DNA of 64,000 nt from Candidatus Gastranaerophilales bacterium. Its GTDB lineage: Bacteria > Cyanobacteriota > Vampirovibrionia > Gastranaerophilales > Gastranaerophilaceae. The position numbers and the translations under genes were made by a program. Below the pieces are notes generated by a model, which was not told where the DNA came from, ran no database searches, and was given only the letters and a program-made list of their open reading frames with translations. The stretch covers positions 1-64,000 of the forward strand of contig JAFYOU010000056.1 of the NCBI GenBank assembly GCA_017560095.1. The letters are read 5' to 3'. Shown piece by piece: positions 37,101 to 45,182 of the stretch; position 1 is the stretch's first letter; each line of letters begins with the position of its first letter.

Positions 37101-38059
37101 ATATTGAACAAATGAAATCTTTAAAAGGTGATGTTGATTTTGAATTGACTGATGGGCAATATGGTCCTTTTGCCAAATTGGAAAATTTTTTCTTGGCAGA
37201 AAACATTCGAGAAAATGCATTTTTCAAAAATACAATTGGTGTAATTTTGACTCCAATTACAACGATTGATTCAACTCATTACAAAAAATTGAATGGAAAA
37301 GTTAGCTTTAAAGATGGTGTTGTAAATCTTGGTTCAATTAAATCGCAAGGAGATATACTTTGTATTTTGATTAATGGTGATATGAACCTGTTGACAAATG
37401 AAATCGATTCAAAAGTTCGTGTCAGATTAGCTTCTGCGGTTTCTGATATGCTTGGTCCAATTGCTATGGCAAATCCTGTTAATTTGATTAAAAATACACC
37501 AGGCTTAAATGTTGCAAGCTCTAAATTATTTTCGGTTTTTTCTCAAGTTGTAACGCCTGAAGAATATAAGGAAATTCCGGATTTTGCAAAAGATCACAGT
37601 GATGCAAATGCAACTAAATTTCAAATTGTTTTAGATGGAAATGTTGCTAAACCTTTATCTTTGGTTAAATCTTTTAAGTGGCTAGCTTTACAAGAAGATA
37701 TGGATAAAGCCAAAGAATTTAGTGTTAATTTTGAAAAAGAAGAGCTTTTAAAACAGTTGCAAACTCAATATGAGGAAAATCATAAGTTAAAAGTTGGCTT
37801 GGAAAAAGTTCTTCAAATGGATACAACTGCTCCTGAAGTGAAGAAAATTTTAAAAGAAGAAATGCTAAAAACAAAAGAACAGGCTGCTCAAAATATTCAA
37901 CAAAAAGTTGAAACAAAGACAAAAGAGGTTGAACAAAAAGTTCAAAATGCAATTGAAACAAAAAAACAAGAACAAGAACAAAAACTTTTAGATGTTCAAA
38001 ATTCACTTAAAGATAAATTGAATAAAAAAATTAACGATAAGTTTATTTTATTTGATTAA
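34169..38059 (+). CDS. AsmA-like giant envelope protein
   Basis: 1296 residues. One N-terminal transmembrane helix (FLICLASFFAFLYIAFLVVP), then a very long stretch of beta-rich repeats typical of AsmA/TamB/YhdP bridge proteins that carry phospholipid between the two membranes. The AsmA C-terminal signature is seen near 1010-1110 (KLNGKVSFKDGVVNLGSIKS; DSKVRVRLASAVSDMLGPIA). The last ~70 residues are a Gln/Lys/Glu-rich coiled coil. I start at ATG 34169, which has GGGGAG 4 bases upstream; an in-frame ATG at 34157 overlaps that site. The stop overlaps the next convergent gene by 4 bases. It supports a diderm envelope. Confidence 0.85.
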   Translation: MNKNLRIFLICLASFFAFLYIAFLVVPPIFNAVYDLDKHKSDIQKIVKDVTKLNLDYSKIKIYTTPMLSAGLVIEGIDVALEDKSSVFSAEKIKGGIALPSLLTLTVKTSKSEIVNPKVNLEIVNGEQYKIVSVIEDIINENNAKPKTEPTKQTEFINKIVKLIRYKAPSIKIVNYEALINDLKTKHNLKLAGEKLYVGYNGARNSFKFQTNTKLLSDGNENIIASINIVSSLPTPSEVTEPKDPEEKIAIPFVNPVEIYQTYDLKANVASKLRIKNTRHGFLSFGYFNIDNINLKLSDIRLPNSYIHVKTQGKKIDFDSNLYAKNDEKIALLGQFKYGKKPRIKTQILSDKIHFDNLKDLLAALLDSLNIKNDLATIKATGYLVADTTFKTNFKKLKSQGSILIKDGSFVNPKNNIGIKDIVANIILDNNILNIDNTSLLINNSKLAIDGSIDTKSNVDIKLNIDNLSLPELYSAFAPYDLKKAFNLNSAFLTTKLDVSGKLNDLNANLNAKLANLNLSDAKRTMFVEDDVLNLAFNVDSENIKGDILNTNFKFSIPQLKTTTKVEKLAVVLNNDTITINPFDFIYNNQSKINIKGDIANYLKNPMISINVDGKIETSDLNQTLGKELAVLIPSKGAIPLKAMLNGDLKNQEIIAQIFADSNNYFTPINLNSLLGGQTLAHVDVKIHGNKIKIKDSGLYKVQNGFSNDLNLNLLNSNQIADLTAILDNGHINLFRVNIPEIQTGSIALFNKSTFNTKGKITLNGKPDDLEFGGDLKVWNVKIPEIYLNANEIDLDFISSGLNLKTKGIDINGSIVDASLKANLKPVNNLFKISDIDVKSNNINVDKALIVVDETLKYMPQPVKSTPKTAVSSDIPLVADGKFGIKKLTTGAMTIRDIKGNIGVKNNDFIISNLNCDAFKGKVKGDIKMNLLSGLMTIKLNGKGLDADKALSDAANMKNTISGNLDFKTNITLKGATYIEQMKSLKGDVDFELTDGQYGPFAKLENFFLAENIRENAFFKNTIGVILTPITTIDSTHYKKLNGKVSFKDGVVNLGSIKSQGDILCILINGDMNLLTNEIDSKVRVRLASAVSDMLGPIAMANPVNLIKNTPGLNVASSKLFSVFSQVVTPEEYKEIPDFAKDHSDANATKFQIVLDGNVAKPLSLVKSFKWLALQEDMDKAKEFSVNFEKEELLKQLQTQYEENHKLKVGLEKVLQMDTTAPEVKKILKEEMLKTKEQAAQNIQQKVETKTKEVEQKVQNAIETKKQEQEQKLLDVQNSLKDKLNKKINDKFILFD

Positions 38060-39039
38060 TATATTACGCGATGACCTCTGCAAGGAACCTTATGCTTATT
38101 TGAGTAGTTTATTGCTTGTTTTGTGACGCCAAGAAATCTGGCTGCTTCACCTGTGCTATAAAATTCAATAGTTTCATTTGTTTGTAGATTAGTTAGCTTA
38201 ACAACAGAAACACGTCCTTTGTTGAATTTTTCTTTTGCCGTTTTTCTAATTTTTTCTTCATCTGCTATTAAATCGCCATTTTCATCTCTTTGAGCTAAAT
38301 GCGCATCATTCCTTTTAACATAAAGTCTAGCTTTTAATATTAAATAGCCGTTTTGCATTGGACGTTCTTCTTTAATGCATTTTAAAAGTGTATTTTTACT
38401 TACGCATGTAATATGATCTAATGATTCTACATATGTTGCTTTCCCGCTAAAATCAACTACAAATACAGGAAAGTTCCCACTTTCTGGCATGGATTCGATA
38501 AATTTATCTAATTTTGAATAATCTATTTTGGGTCTTCCATTTTTATCAAAAACAATTTGTGCATTTTCATCTCTAATTTCGATATCATTTGCTGGTATAA
38601 AATACAAATTTTTGCTTGAATTTCTTGTTCCATGCGTATATATACGCGTGAGCCCTAATTGTTCTTGTGCTTCTCTTGCATTATTGTATCTTATTAATTC
38701 ACCTAAACAATTAATTGAATATACCGGCATACTATAAGCATCTGAAAAAACTTCCGACATTTTTTGCAATTCTTCCTTTTCAAGAGAAATAGTTCCGTTG
38801 GAATTTTGATTTTTTGCATCGCAAGCAAATAGGTAACTATATCCATTCATTACATGAAATTTTTTGTGTCGCAAATAAGTTGTATTGCAATTCTTTACAC
38901 CTAGTTTTTCCGCCATTAATTCGGAAGTTTCGATTAATTGAATATTTCCATAGTAACCCATTAAATAAACAGACGCAGCTTTATGATTTTTCCGAAATGA
39001 TATTTGTTTATAAATCCCTAATGTTTCTAATCCACACAT
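38056..39039 (-). CDS. DNA-binding-type protein of four NUMOD/IENR1-like repeats
   Basis: A 327-residue protein. I count four modules, each a short beta segment followed by a helix-turn-helix-like unit with A-x-x-LG or a similar core. They start near VYLMGYYGNIQLIETSELMA, MPVYSINCLGELIRYNNARE, FPVFVVDFSGKATYVESLDH, and VSVVKLTNLQTNETIEFYST with GEAARFLGVTKQAINYS. The last one is the clearest NUMOD1/IENR1 match. Such modules normally sit beside GIY-YIG or HNH nuclease domains in homing endonucleases. No nuclease motif is visible here. Start uncertain: ATG 39039 and TTG 39060 both lack a Shine-Dalgarno. Confidence 0.75.
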   Translation of the reverse strand: MCGLETLGIYKQISFRKNHKAASVYLMGYYGNIQLIETSELMAEKLGVKNCNTTYLRHKKFHVMNGYSYLFACDAKNQNSNGTISLEKEELQKMSEVFSDAYSMPVYSINCLGELIRYNNAREAQEQLGLTRIYTHGTRNSSKNLYFIPANDIEIRDENAQIVFDKNGRPKIDYSKLDKFIESMPESGNFPVFVVDFSGKATYVESLDHITCVSKNTLLKCIKEERPMQNGYLILKARLYVKRNDAHLAQRDENGDLIADEEKIRKTAKEKFNKGRVSVVKLTNLQTNETIEFYSTGEAARFLGVTKQAINYSNKHKVPCRGHRVIY

Positions 39040-39191
39040 GCTTTTATTATTCGGCAACAAAACACTTTTTTGTTTCTTTTGACCATTTTTGAATAATGAA
39101 ATATTTTTTGTGAAAATGAGGTTATACGCATATTGCTATAAAAACGCGTGAATATTTTTTTTGCTTGAATTTATATTGCAAAATACTTGAA

Positions 39192-40385
39192 TTATAATCC
39201 AAGCTCATTTAATTCTTTTTGAAATGGTGAAATTTTTGCAAGCCTTTTTATTACTTCTGGAACTTTTTCTATTGTGTAATCAATGTCATCTTCTGTTGTA
39301 AAGCGAGATAATGAAAAGCGAATTGAGCCATGAAGAGATGTAAATGGAACTTTTTGAGCTCTTAAAACATGTGATGGATCTAAACTACCTGATGTACAAG
39401 CAGATCCGGATGAAGCATATATTCCAAGTTCATTTAAATAAAGAAGTATGAGCTCTCCTTCTATATATTCAAAACCAATATTTGTTGTGTTTGGCACTCT
39501 GTTTTTTGCTTTAGAGTTAAGTTTAGCGTTTCCTAATTGCGATAAAATTCCATTTTCAAGTTTATCTCTCAATCTTTTAACTTCAGATAATTCATAAGGC
39601 AATGCGTCACTAGCTAATTTAGCGGCCTCACCTAATGCAACAATATAGGGGGTGTTATATGTGCCTGCTCTAAGTGAATTTTCTTGGTGCCCGCCTAGCA
39701 TAAAAGGTTCAAACAGATTGCCTTTTTTAACATAAAGAGCACCTATTCCTTTTGGCGCATGAAATTTATGTCCGGAAATTGAATAAAAATCTATATTTGT
39801 ATTTTCTAGTTTAATTGGTATTTTTCCTGCAGCCTGGACGCCATCGGTAAATATTTTTGTGTTTTTGTTTATTTTTTTAATTTCGCTTGCAATTTTTTCG
39901 GCAGGATAAATTGCACCAGTTTCATTATTTGCATGCATTACGGATGCCAAAATTGTTTTTTCGGTTACTTTTGACAATAATGATTCAATATCTAAATCAC
40001 CATTTTCATCAACTCCAATGTAGCTTATTTTGTATCCTTTTTTTTCTAAATTTTCATATACCGATAAAACGCAAGGGTGTTCAACTCTTGTGGTAATGAT
40101 GTGATTTTTTGTTTCTAAGTTGCCAAATTGTGCCACTACGCCTTTAATTGCTGTATTGGCGCTTTCTGTACCACATGAAGTAAAAAGAATTTGCTTAGAA
40201 TCTTGAACACCTAAAAAATCAGCTACTTGTAAACGGGCTTTTTCTATAGCGTGGGCTGAAATTCTCGCTGGTTCATACATGCTTGATGGGTTGGCATAAT
40301 TCTCTTTTAAAAAAGGAAGCATAGCTTCTAGAACTTTTTCATCGACACAAGTTGTTGCATTATTGTCTAAATATATTTTTTTCAT
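39192..40385 (-). CDS. nifS: cysteine desulfurase
   Basis: A 397-residue PLP enzyme that takes sulfur from Cys for Fe-S clusters. PLP Lys in SISGHKFHAPKGIGALYVKK (~205). The active-site Cys loop is SGSACTSGSLDPSHVLRA (~325), the short-loop form of NifS/IscS. N-terminal IYLDNNATTCVD and HANNETGAIYP are typical. It follows nifU with the start overlapping the nifU stop (TAATG) and no Shine-Dalgarno, so translation is coupled. Confidence 0.95.
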   Translation of the reverse strand: MKKIYLDNNATTCVDEKVLEAMLPFLKENYANPSSMYEPARISAHAIEKARLQVADFLGVQDSKQILFTSCGTESANTAIKGVVAQFGNLETKNHIITTRVEHPCVLSVYENLEKKGYKISYIGVDENGDLDIESLLSKVTEKTILASVMHANNETGAIYPAEKIASEIKKINKNTKIFTDGVQAAGKIPIKLENTNIDFYSISGHKFHAPKGIGALYVKKGNLFEPFMLGGHQENSLRAGTYNTPYIVALGEAAKLASDALPYELSEVKRLRDKLENGILSQLGNAKLNSKAKNRVPNTTNIGFEYIEGELILLYLNELGIYASSGSACTSGSLDPSHVLRAQKVPFTSLHGSIRFSLSRFTTEDDIDYTIEKVPEVIKRLAKISPFQKELNELGL

Positions 40386-41212
40386 TATTTTTCTTCAAAA
40401 ACTATAATATCATCATCTACAAGCTCTTTTAATTTTGTTTCAACAAAATTTTTAAGAGTTAATTTTGCATTTGCACATTGAGAACAATGTCCTTTAAGTC
40501 TAACATAAACGTTATTTCCTTCGACGTTAATTAGCTCAATATCTCCGAAATCTTTTTGTAATTCAGGAGAAACGACTGTTTCGATAACAGAGTTAATTTT
40601 AATTATTTTTTGTACGGGAGTTAATTTTTTTTCCGTGTCATTTTTAATATATCTTGCAATTATTGCTTTAATATTTTCTCTGCATCTTCCGCAAGCTAAG
40701 CCGGCCGATGTTATTTTGGATATATCATCAAACGTTTTGGCACCATTATTGAGAATAGCATCAATTATTTGTTGTTCTGTTACTGAAAAGCAATGGCAAA
40801 TAATAGTTGAACCAACTTCTTGTTCGTCTTCTAATTCTGACCAATCTTCTTGATAGTAGTTTTTTAGTGCATTTTCCAGTGCCTCTCTTCCCATAACAGA
40901 ACAGTGCATTTTTTCTGGTGGTAAGCCATTTAATTCATCTGCAATTTGTTTGTTTGTAATTTTTCTTGCTTCATCAAGTGTTTTACCTATGAGCATTTCA
41001 GTCAAAACACTGCTTGCAGCAACTGCCGATCCACAGCCAAAGGTTTGAAACTTGGCGTTCGCAATTATATTATTTTCTATTTTTAAATATAATTTTAATT
41101 TATCTCCACAAGATAAAGCACCAGCTTCACCTATAGCATCAGCATTTTCAATTGAACCAACATTTTTTGGATTTGTAAAATGTTCTTTAACTTTATCTGA
41201 ATATTCCCACAT
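40385..41212 (-). CDS. nifU: NifU Fe-S cluster scaffold, three-domain
   Basis: 275 residues with all three NifU domains. N-terminal IscU-like scaffold with Cys in LSCGDKLKL, FGCGSAVAAS and MHCSVMG. Central BFD-like [2Fe-2S] domain with CHCFSVTE and GLACGRCREN. C-terminal Nfu domain with CSQCANAKLTLKNF. This is the form seen in diazotrophs and in Epsilonproteobacteria. No nitrogenase genes are visible, so it probably serves general Fe-S assembly with NifS. AAGG lies 6 bases before ATG. Confidence 0.95.
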   Translation of the reverse strand: MWEYSDKVKEHFTNPKNVGSIENADAIGEAGALSCGDKLKLYLKIENNIIANAKFQTFGCGSAVAASSVLTEMLIGKTLDEARKITNKQIADELNGLPPEKMHCSVMGREALENALKNYYQEDWSELEDEQEVGSTIICHCFSVTEQQIIDAILNNGAKTFDDISKITSAGLACGRCRENIKAIIARYIKNDTEKKLTPVQKIIKINSVIETVVSPELQKDFGDIELINVEGNNVYVRLKGHCSQCANAKLTLKNFVETKLKELVDDDIIVFEEK

Positions 41213-41312
41213 ATAAACCTTATTAATTTACTAACTTATTAATTAGAATTATAGCTCAAAAATACTACTTGTATATGGCAAAAAAATTTAATTTTAAGTG
41301 CATAATATTCTT

Positions 41313-41831
41313 ATGAATAATTCGAATTATAATTCACTAACTGAAAAATTAATGCAAAGTGGATTAATTAAAAGTGAAGAGTCTGACAAACAAGAAGGAA
41401 ATTTTTTTGAAGTTGCGTGTAATGAAAATGCAACTGATTTTAAGCTTGGAGTAGAAATTCCAAAAGCATTGCAAAAAGAAGCTAGAAGGCTGAACCATTC
41501 AGATTTGGAAATGGTTAGCGAAACTTTAGATGAATTTAATAATGATTCTTTTAAGTTGGTTACTCGTTTTTTGAATATAAAGCAAAATTTGGCTTCGAGG
41601 GGAGCTTTGGGTTTTGTTGAAAATTTTTTATTTGCATTTTTTCCAAGGCTATACAAGGCTAAGCTTGCACGTGATGCTATGTCTAAATTAAATGAATTAA
41701 ACATAGATACTTCTAAACTCCTTGATAAAACCATCCCTTATGGCGAAGGTGAAATGCGCTATCAAAATTTAATTAAATATATTAGTTGTGCTAATGAAAT
41801 TCAAACTAAAATCAAAAAAGAAATTAATTAA
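41313..41831 (+). CDS. hypothetical protein
   Basis: 172 residues, unrecognised. A hydrophilic, Asn/Ser/Glu-rich N-terminus is followed by a helical region with a hydrophobic stretch at ~103-118 (ALGFVENFLFAFFPRLYKAK) and further amphipathic helices. No signal peptide. ATG 41313 lacks a Shine-Dalgarno but has CATAAT exactly 6 bases before it, suggesting a leaderless message. An in-frame GTG 15 bases upstream is less likely. The stop overlaps the convergent small gene by 4 bases. Confidence 0.65.
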   Translation: MNNSNYNSLTEKLMQSGLIKSEESDKQEGNFFEVACNENATDFKLGVEIPKALQKEARRLNHSDLEMVSETLDEFNNDSFKLVTRFLNIKQNLASRGALGFVENFLFAFFPRLYKAKLARDAMSKLNELNIDTSKLLDKTIPYGEGEMRYQNLIKYISCANEIQTKIKKEIN

Positions 41832-42037
41832 ATTGTTTCATCAAGATGATTGCCTTCAACCATCTTTCTTAAATTTCTTCTGCTATTAAATTGATTTCTA
41901 CTAGAGAGCGCTTGTTGATATAACATATTTAGTTTTGAAGTGATATATAATTCTGAATTATCAGAACAAGTGCGTTTTGTGTATAGACTCATGTTGTTGT
42001 TAACGATACTTTGACCTATGCCATTAATGTGACTCAT
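41828..42037 (-). CDS. small protein, tandem paralogue 1
   Basis: 69 residues, with AAGGAA before ATG and a strong promoter. It is almost the same as the 68-residue product at 42176: both contain LYTKRTCSDNSEL, ITSKLNMLY and FNSRRNLRKMVEGNHLDE. The N-terminal ~17 residues are variable and Asn/Ser-rich. A basic helix (NSRRNLRKM) suggests binding to nucleic acid or membrane, but no family is recognised. Confidence 0.8.
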   Translation of the reverse strand: MSHINGIGQSIVNNNMSLYTKRTCSDNSELYITSKLNMLYQQALSSRNQFNSRRNLRKMVEGNHLDETI

Positions 42038-42068
42038 TTTTCTTTCCTTGAATTTTGGGGCAAATTCT

Positions 42069-42096
42069 AGTATAACAAAACACTCTGAAAAGTCAA
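42069..42096 (-). promoter_or_regulatory. promoter of small paralogue 1
   Basis: Minus strand TTGACT (42091-42096), 16 bases, TATACT (42069-42074), 32 bases before the start codon. Gives this copy its own transcription. Confidence 0.6.
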
Positions 42097-42175
42097 CATT
42101 ATTATAGTCGTAGCACTTTAGCCTTTTTGTATTTTTTTGATGAAATTAAAAAATATACTAATTTAAAAATAAAGA

Positions 42176-42382
42176 TTAAACAATTTCATCAAGATGATTA
42201 CCTTCAACCATCTTTCGTAAATTTCTTCTACTATTAAATTGATTTTTGCTTGATAAGGCTTGTTTGTAGAGCATATTTAATTTTGAAGTGATAAATAATT
42301 CGGAATTATCACTACATGTTCTTTTTGTATATAAACCCATATTGCCAACAGAGCTATTTCTTATGCTGTTTATATTGCTCAT
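42176..42382 (-). CDS. small protein, tandem paralogue 2
   Basis: 68 residues with AAGGAAGG 5 bases before ATG. The C-terminal 50 residues differ from paralogue 1 at only a few positions (SSKNQ for SSRNQ, ELFIT for ELYIT, DEIV for DETI). The two genes are 138 bases apart in the same orientation, so this is a tandem duplication kept under protein-level selection. Confidence 0.8.
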   Translation of the reverse strand: MSNINSIRNSSVGNMGLYTKRTCSDNSELFITSKLNMLYKQALSSKNQFNSRRNLRKMVEGNHLDEIV

Positions 42383-42687
42383 ATTACCTTCCTTTAACCC
42401 TTTGCAGGATTACTTACGCTTTCTAAAAACTTCTGAAGTAAAAAAGTGCTAAAGTAGTTTTCTTGCTTTGATAATTTTTTACATTACTTAACAATTTTAA
42501 TTGTTTTAAAATGCTATCCATATTCTTGAAATTGCATTAATCTTATTATGTATGTAAATGCAAATTCTTCCTTGTGCTATCCGATTATTATATAAAACGA
42601 CATGCTTTTTTAAAAACTTAAGTAAAATATTAAAAATGTTTAAAAAAATTAACACAACTAACATATTTATATTAAAATGTTTGTATT
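42383..42687. other. 305-bp divergent intergenic region
   Basis: No gene is supported. It holds the upstream region of the small paralogue on - and, near its right end, a possible argS promoter: TTAACA (42649-42654), 18 bases, TAAAAT (42673-42678), 9 bases from the ATG. A short palindrome ACTTCTGAAGT is near 42430-42440. Confidence 0.4.
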
Positions 42688-44379
42688 ATGTTAAAGAATT
42701 ATTTTATTGAAATTACAAAAAACGCTATCGAGCGTGCAATTGAACTAAATGAACTTGGTGAAACCAAAGAGTTAACTTTTGAGCTTGTTTGTGACGCTCC
42801 AAAAAACAAAGAGTTTGGAGATTTTGCAATTAATATTTCAGCATTAGCTAGAACTGCCAAAATGGCACCACCAATGATTGCTCAAACTATTGTTAAACAT
42901 ATTGAGGCTAAAAATTTCTCAACTAATGTTGTAGCTGGTTTCATTAATTTCAAACTTGAAAAAGAATTTTTAAATGATGTTATTGTAAACATCTTAAATA
43001 AAAAAGAAAACTATTTAAAATCAAATGTTGGCAAGGGTGAAAAAGTTAATATTGAATATGTAAGTGCAAACCCAACAGGCCCATTTCATATAGGTCATGG
43101 TAGATGGGCAGCGTTAGGCTCTGCTTTAGCCAATATAATGAAATATTGCAATTATGATGTATTTCAAGAATTTTATATAAATGATGCAGGTAATCAAATC
43201 AATAAACTTGGAAAATCTTTAGAAGTTCGTGTTCGTCAATTGCTAGGCGAAAATATCGAACTTGAAGAAGATATGTATCCTGGCGAATATTTGATCGATT
43301 GTGCTAAAAGATATATTGAAGAAAAATCAACTTTATCATATGCGGATTATGCTAAAGCCGACATGCTAAGACAACAAAAAGAATTGCTTGAAAAATTTGG
43401 AACACATTTTGATTTATTTTTCTCTGAACTTTCACTTTATGAAAATAAAGAAGTTGAAAGCTGCATGGAAACATTAAAAAAATCAGGCAAAATCTATGAA
43501 AAAGATGGAGCTACTTGGTTTAGAAGTTCTGATTATCAAGATGATCAAGATAGGGTTTTGATTAAAACAGATGGTAAAAATACATATTTAACAGCTGATA
43601 TCGCATATCATAAAAATAAACTTGATAGAGGCTTTGAAAGATTAATTAATATTTGGGGTGCAGATCACCACGGATATATTCCCCGTATGAAAGCCGCAAT
43701 TGATGCTCTTGGGTATGATTCAAATAAGCTTGAAGTACTATTAGGGCAACTTGTTAATTTAATTCAAGATGGCGAACAACAACGCATGGGTAAGCGCAAA
43801 AAAATGGTTACTCTGGATGATTTGGTTGAAGAGGTTGGAATTGATGCAACTCGCTTCTGGATGTTGATGCGCTCAGCTGATACAACGATAGATTTTGATA
43901 TTGATTTAGCCAAGTCTCAATCAGATAAAAACCCCGTATTTTACGTTCAGTACGCTCATGCTAGAGCTTGTTCGATTTTAAGAAAAGCAGTTGAAAAAAG
44001 AGTTGATATTGACAATAAAACAGAATTGGCGCCATTGTTAACCCAAAATGAAATTGATGAATTTAATAAACATGTTAGTGTGCTAGATATGTTTGAAAGT
44101 TTATCGGATGAATCAATGGAGGCAACAAAAGCTTTAATTTTAAAAATGGAAGAAGGTAAGGCATTATTAGCAAATGCTGTTAAATATAGAGCTCCTTACA
44201 TGCTTTGTAAATATTTAACAGAATTAGCAAATTCATTTCATCATTTTTATAATTACACAAGAGTTTTATCGGAAGATAAAAAAGATAGCTTGATGAAGTT
44301 ATCTTTAGTTATGTGTTTCAAAATAATTATGGCAACTATGCTGAATTTAATTGGAGTTAATCCTGTAGAAAAAATGTAG
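42688..44379 (+). CDS. argS: arginyl-tRNA synthetase
   Basis: 563 residues. The Arg-specific N-terminal Add-1 domain is followed by the HIGH motif in SANPTGPFHIGHGRWAALGS (~128-147). The KMSK position is degenerate (QRMGKRKKMVTLDDLVEE, ~370), as is usual in ArgRS. The C-terminal DALR anticodon-binding domain ends the protein (YNYTRVLSEDKKD). No Shine-Dalgarno; a promoter-like pair lies very close to the ATG, so the message is nearly leaderless. tRNA-Ile follows. Confidence 0.97.
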   Translation: MLKNYFIEITKNAIERAIELNELGETKELTFELVCDAPKNKEFGDFAINISALARTAKMAPPMIAQTIVKHIEAKNFSTNVVAGFINFKLEKEFLNDVIVNILNKKENYLKSNVGKGEKVNIEYVSANPTGPFHIGHGRWAALGSALANIMKYCNYDVFQEFYINDAGNQINKLGKSLEVRVRQLLGENIELEEDMYPGEYLIDCAKRYIEEKSTLSYADYAKADMLRQQKELLEKFGTHFDLFFSELSLYENKEVESCMETLKKSGKIYEKDGATWFRSSDYQDDQDRVLIKTDGKNTYLTADIAYHKNKLDRGFERLINIWGADHHGYIPRMKAAIDALGYDSNKLEVLLGQLVNLIQDGEQQRMGKRKKMVTLDDLVEEVGIDATRFWMLMRSADTTIDFDIDLAKSQSDKNPVFYVQYAHARACSILRKAVEKRVDIDNKTELAPLLTQNEIDEFNKHVSVLDMFESLSDESMEATKALILKMEEGKALLANAVKYRAPYMLCKYLTELANSFHHFYNYTRVLSEDKKDSLMKLSLVMCFKIIMATMLNLIGVNPVEKM

Positions 44380-44408
44380 TTGACTTTAAATTTTGTTCTT
44401 GGTAATCT
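44380..44408 (+). promoter_or_regulatory. tRNA-Ile promoter
   Basis: TTGACT (44380-44385), 17 bases, TAATCT (44403-44408). It starts one base after the argS stop and lies ~42 bases before the tRNA. Confidence 0.7.
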
Positions 44409-44449
44409 AGATTTTGCAAAAGGTTACGGAATGAAATCAATTGCAATAA

Positions 44450-44526
44450 GGGCTATTAGCTCAGGTGGCTAGAGCGCACCCCTGATAAGGGTGAGGTCCC
44501 TGGTTCGAGTCCAGGATGGCCCACCA
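44450..44526 (+). tRNA. tRNA-Ile (anticodon GAT)
   Basis: 77 bases with encoded CCA. Acceptor GGGCTAT pairs with ATGGCCC, with one G-T pair. The anticodon loop CTGATAA sits on stem CACCC/GGGTG, and the T arm contains GGTTCGAGTCC. An intrinsic terminator begins right after the CCA. Confidence 0.98.
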
Positions 44527-44557
44527 TAAAACCCACTGATTAAGTCAGTGGGTTTTA
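44527..44557 (+). terminator. intrinsic terminator of tRNA-Ile
   Basis: A perfect 13-bp stem (44527-44539 with 44545-44557), loop TTAAG, then TTTTTG. A similar element follows a tRNA-like 3' end at 46847. Confidence 0.92.
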
Positions 44558-44712
44558 TTTTTGCCATTTTTCCCCACACGACGCGGGAGTTTCGAGTGTT
44601 GGGAGAATTACAGTTTGTAGATTTAATAACAAATGCACTGGATGCGTAGATGATATTTTGTATATAACCATTCTAGCGCTACATCTGATGTTATTTTAAA
44701 ATATTGTTTTTA
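44558..44712. other. intergenic, remnant DNA
   Basis: About 155 bases with no gene. I see no continuation of the truncated RhuM frame here and no clear structure. It probably marks the left part of an accessory stretch next to tRNA-Ile. Confidence 0.4.
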
Positions 44713-44973
44713 CTAAATAATTTTCTTATAGTTTCTGGAGCCTTCTTTTTGAACTGTTCGGAATTTCCAAACAGTTGAATTTTTATCAAGTTCTTCATCA
44801 TCAAAAATATGGCTAATGTGTTCAGATATATTGGCTTTGCTTGAATCAAATAATTTGACAATCATATCTTGAGTAAGCCAAATTGTATCATTTTCAAGCT
44901 TAGTATCAAGCGAAATTGAACCATCTTCGCTTGTATAAATAACTATTTCGCCTTTTTGAAAATCGTTTTCCAT
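44713..44973 (-). pseudogene. truncated RhuM-family protein
   Basis: 86 residues matching only the N-terminal part of RhuM/virulence-associated proteins: GEIVIYTSEDGSISLDTKLE, NDTIWLTQDMIVKLFDSSKA, NISEHISHIFDDEELDKNST. Full-length members are about 330 residues; here the frame stops after RNYKKII and nothing downstream continues it. AGGA lies 10 bases before ATG 44973. RhuM genes are common passengers of mobile elements and defence islands. Most likely a gene fragment. Confidence 0.75.
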
Positions 44974-45103
44974 AAAAATCATATCCTAAAATTGCTTAAT
45001 TAGCCAGATAAAAATAAATAATGCTATGCTTTTTACCTTATTCGCCAGCTTGAAAAATATATCATAATAATTTATAATAAACATATAAATAATAAATTAA
45101 AGT

Positions 45104-45150
45104 AGAGAGTAAATGATAATTAAAATGATTATCATATACTCTCTTTTTTT
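45104..45150 (+). terminator. long hairpin with T-tract upstream of toxin-like gene
   Basis: Two stacked 8-bp helices, AGAGAGTA/TACTCTCT (45104-45111, 45137-45144) and ATGATAAT/ATTATCAT (45113-45120, 45128-45135), separated by one A/A mismatch, then seven or more T. It has the form of an intrinsic terminator. There is no gene upstream on + after the tRNA terminator, so it may be a transcription attenuator or end a small RNA in front of the next gene. Confidence 0.7.
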
Positions 45151-45182
45151 ATTTAAAAATTAGCAAAACAAAGGAGGTATTT

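Noticed and set aside
36358..37227. 289-residue minus-strand reading frame inside the AsmA-like gene
   Set aside because: Fully antisense to a clearly real gene. It has low-complexity hydrophobic content, no ribosome-binding site evidence and no recognisable domain.
39192..41212. Nitrogen-fixation cluster suggested by nifU and nifS
   Set aside because: No nitrogenase or accessory nif genes are in the window; NifU/NifS commonly serve general Fe-S assembly.
41327..41734. 135-residue minus-strand frame opposite the 172-residue gene
   Set aside because: Antisense shadow with no start signal; the plus-strand frame has a better codon pattern.
45113..45135. Fur box in the hairpin before the toxin-like gene
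   Set aside because: The half-sites match but are separated by 7 bases instead of 1, and the element is better explained as a terminator-type hairpin.
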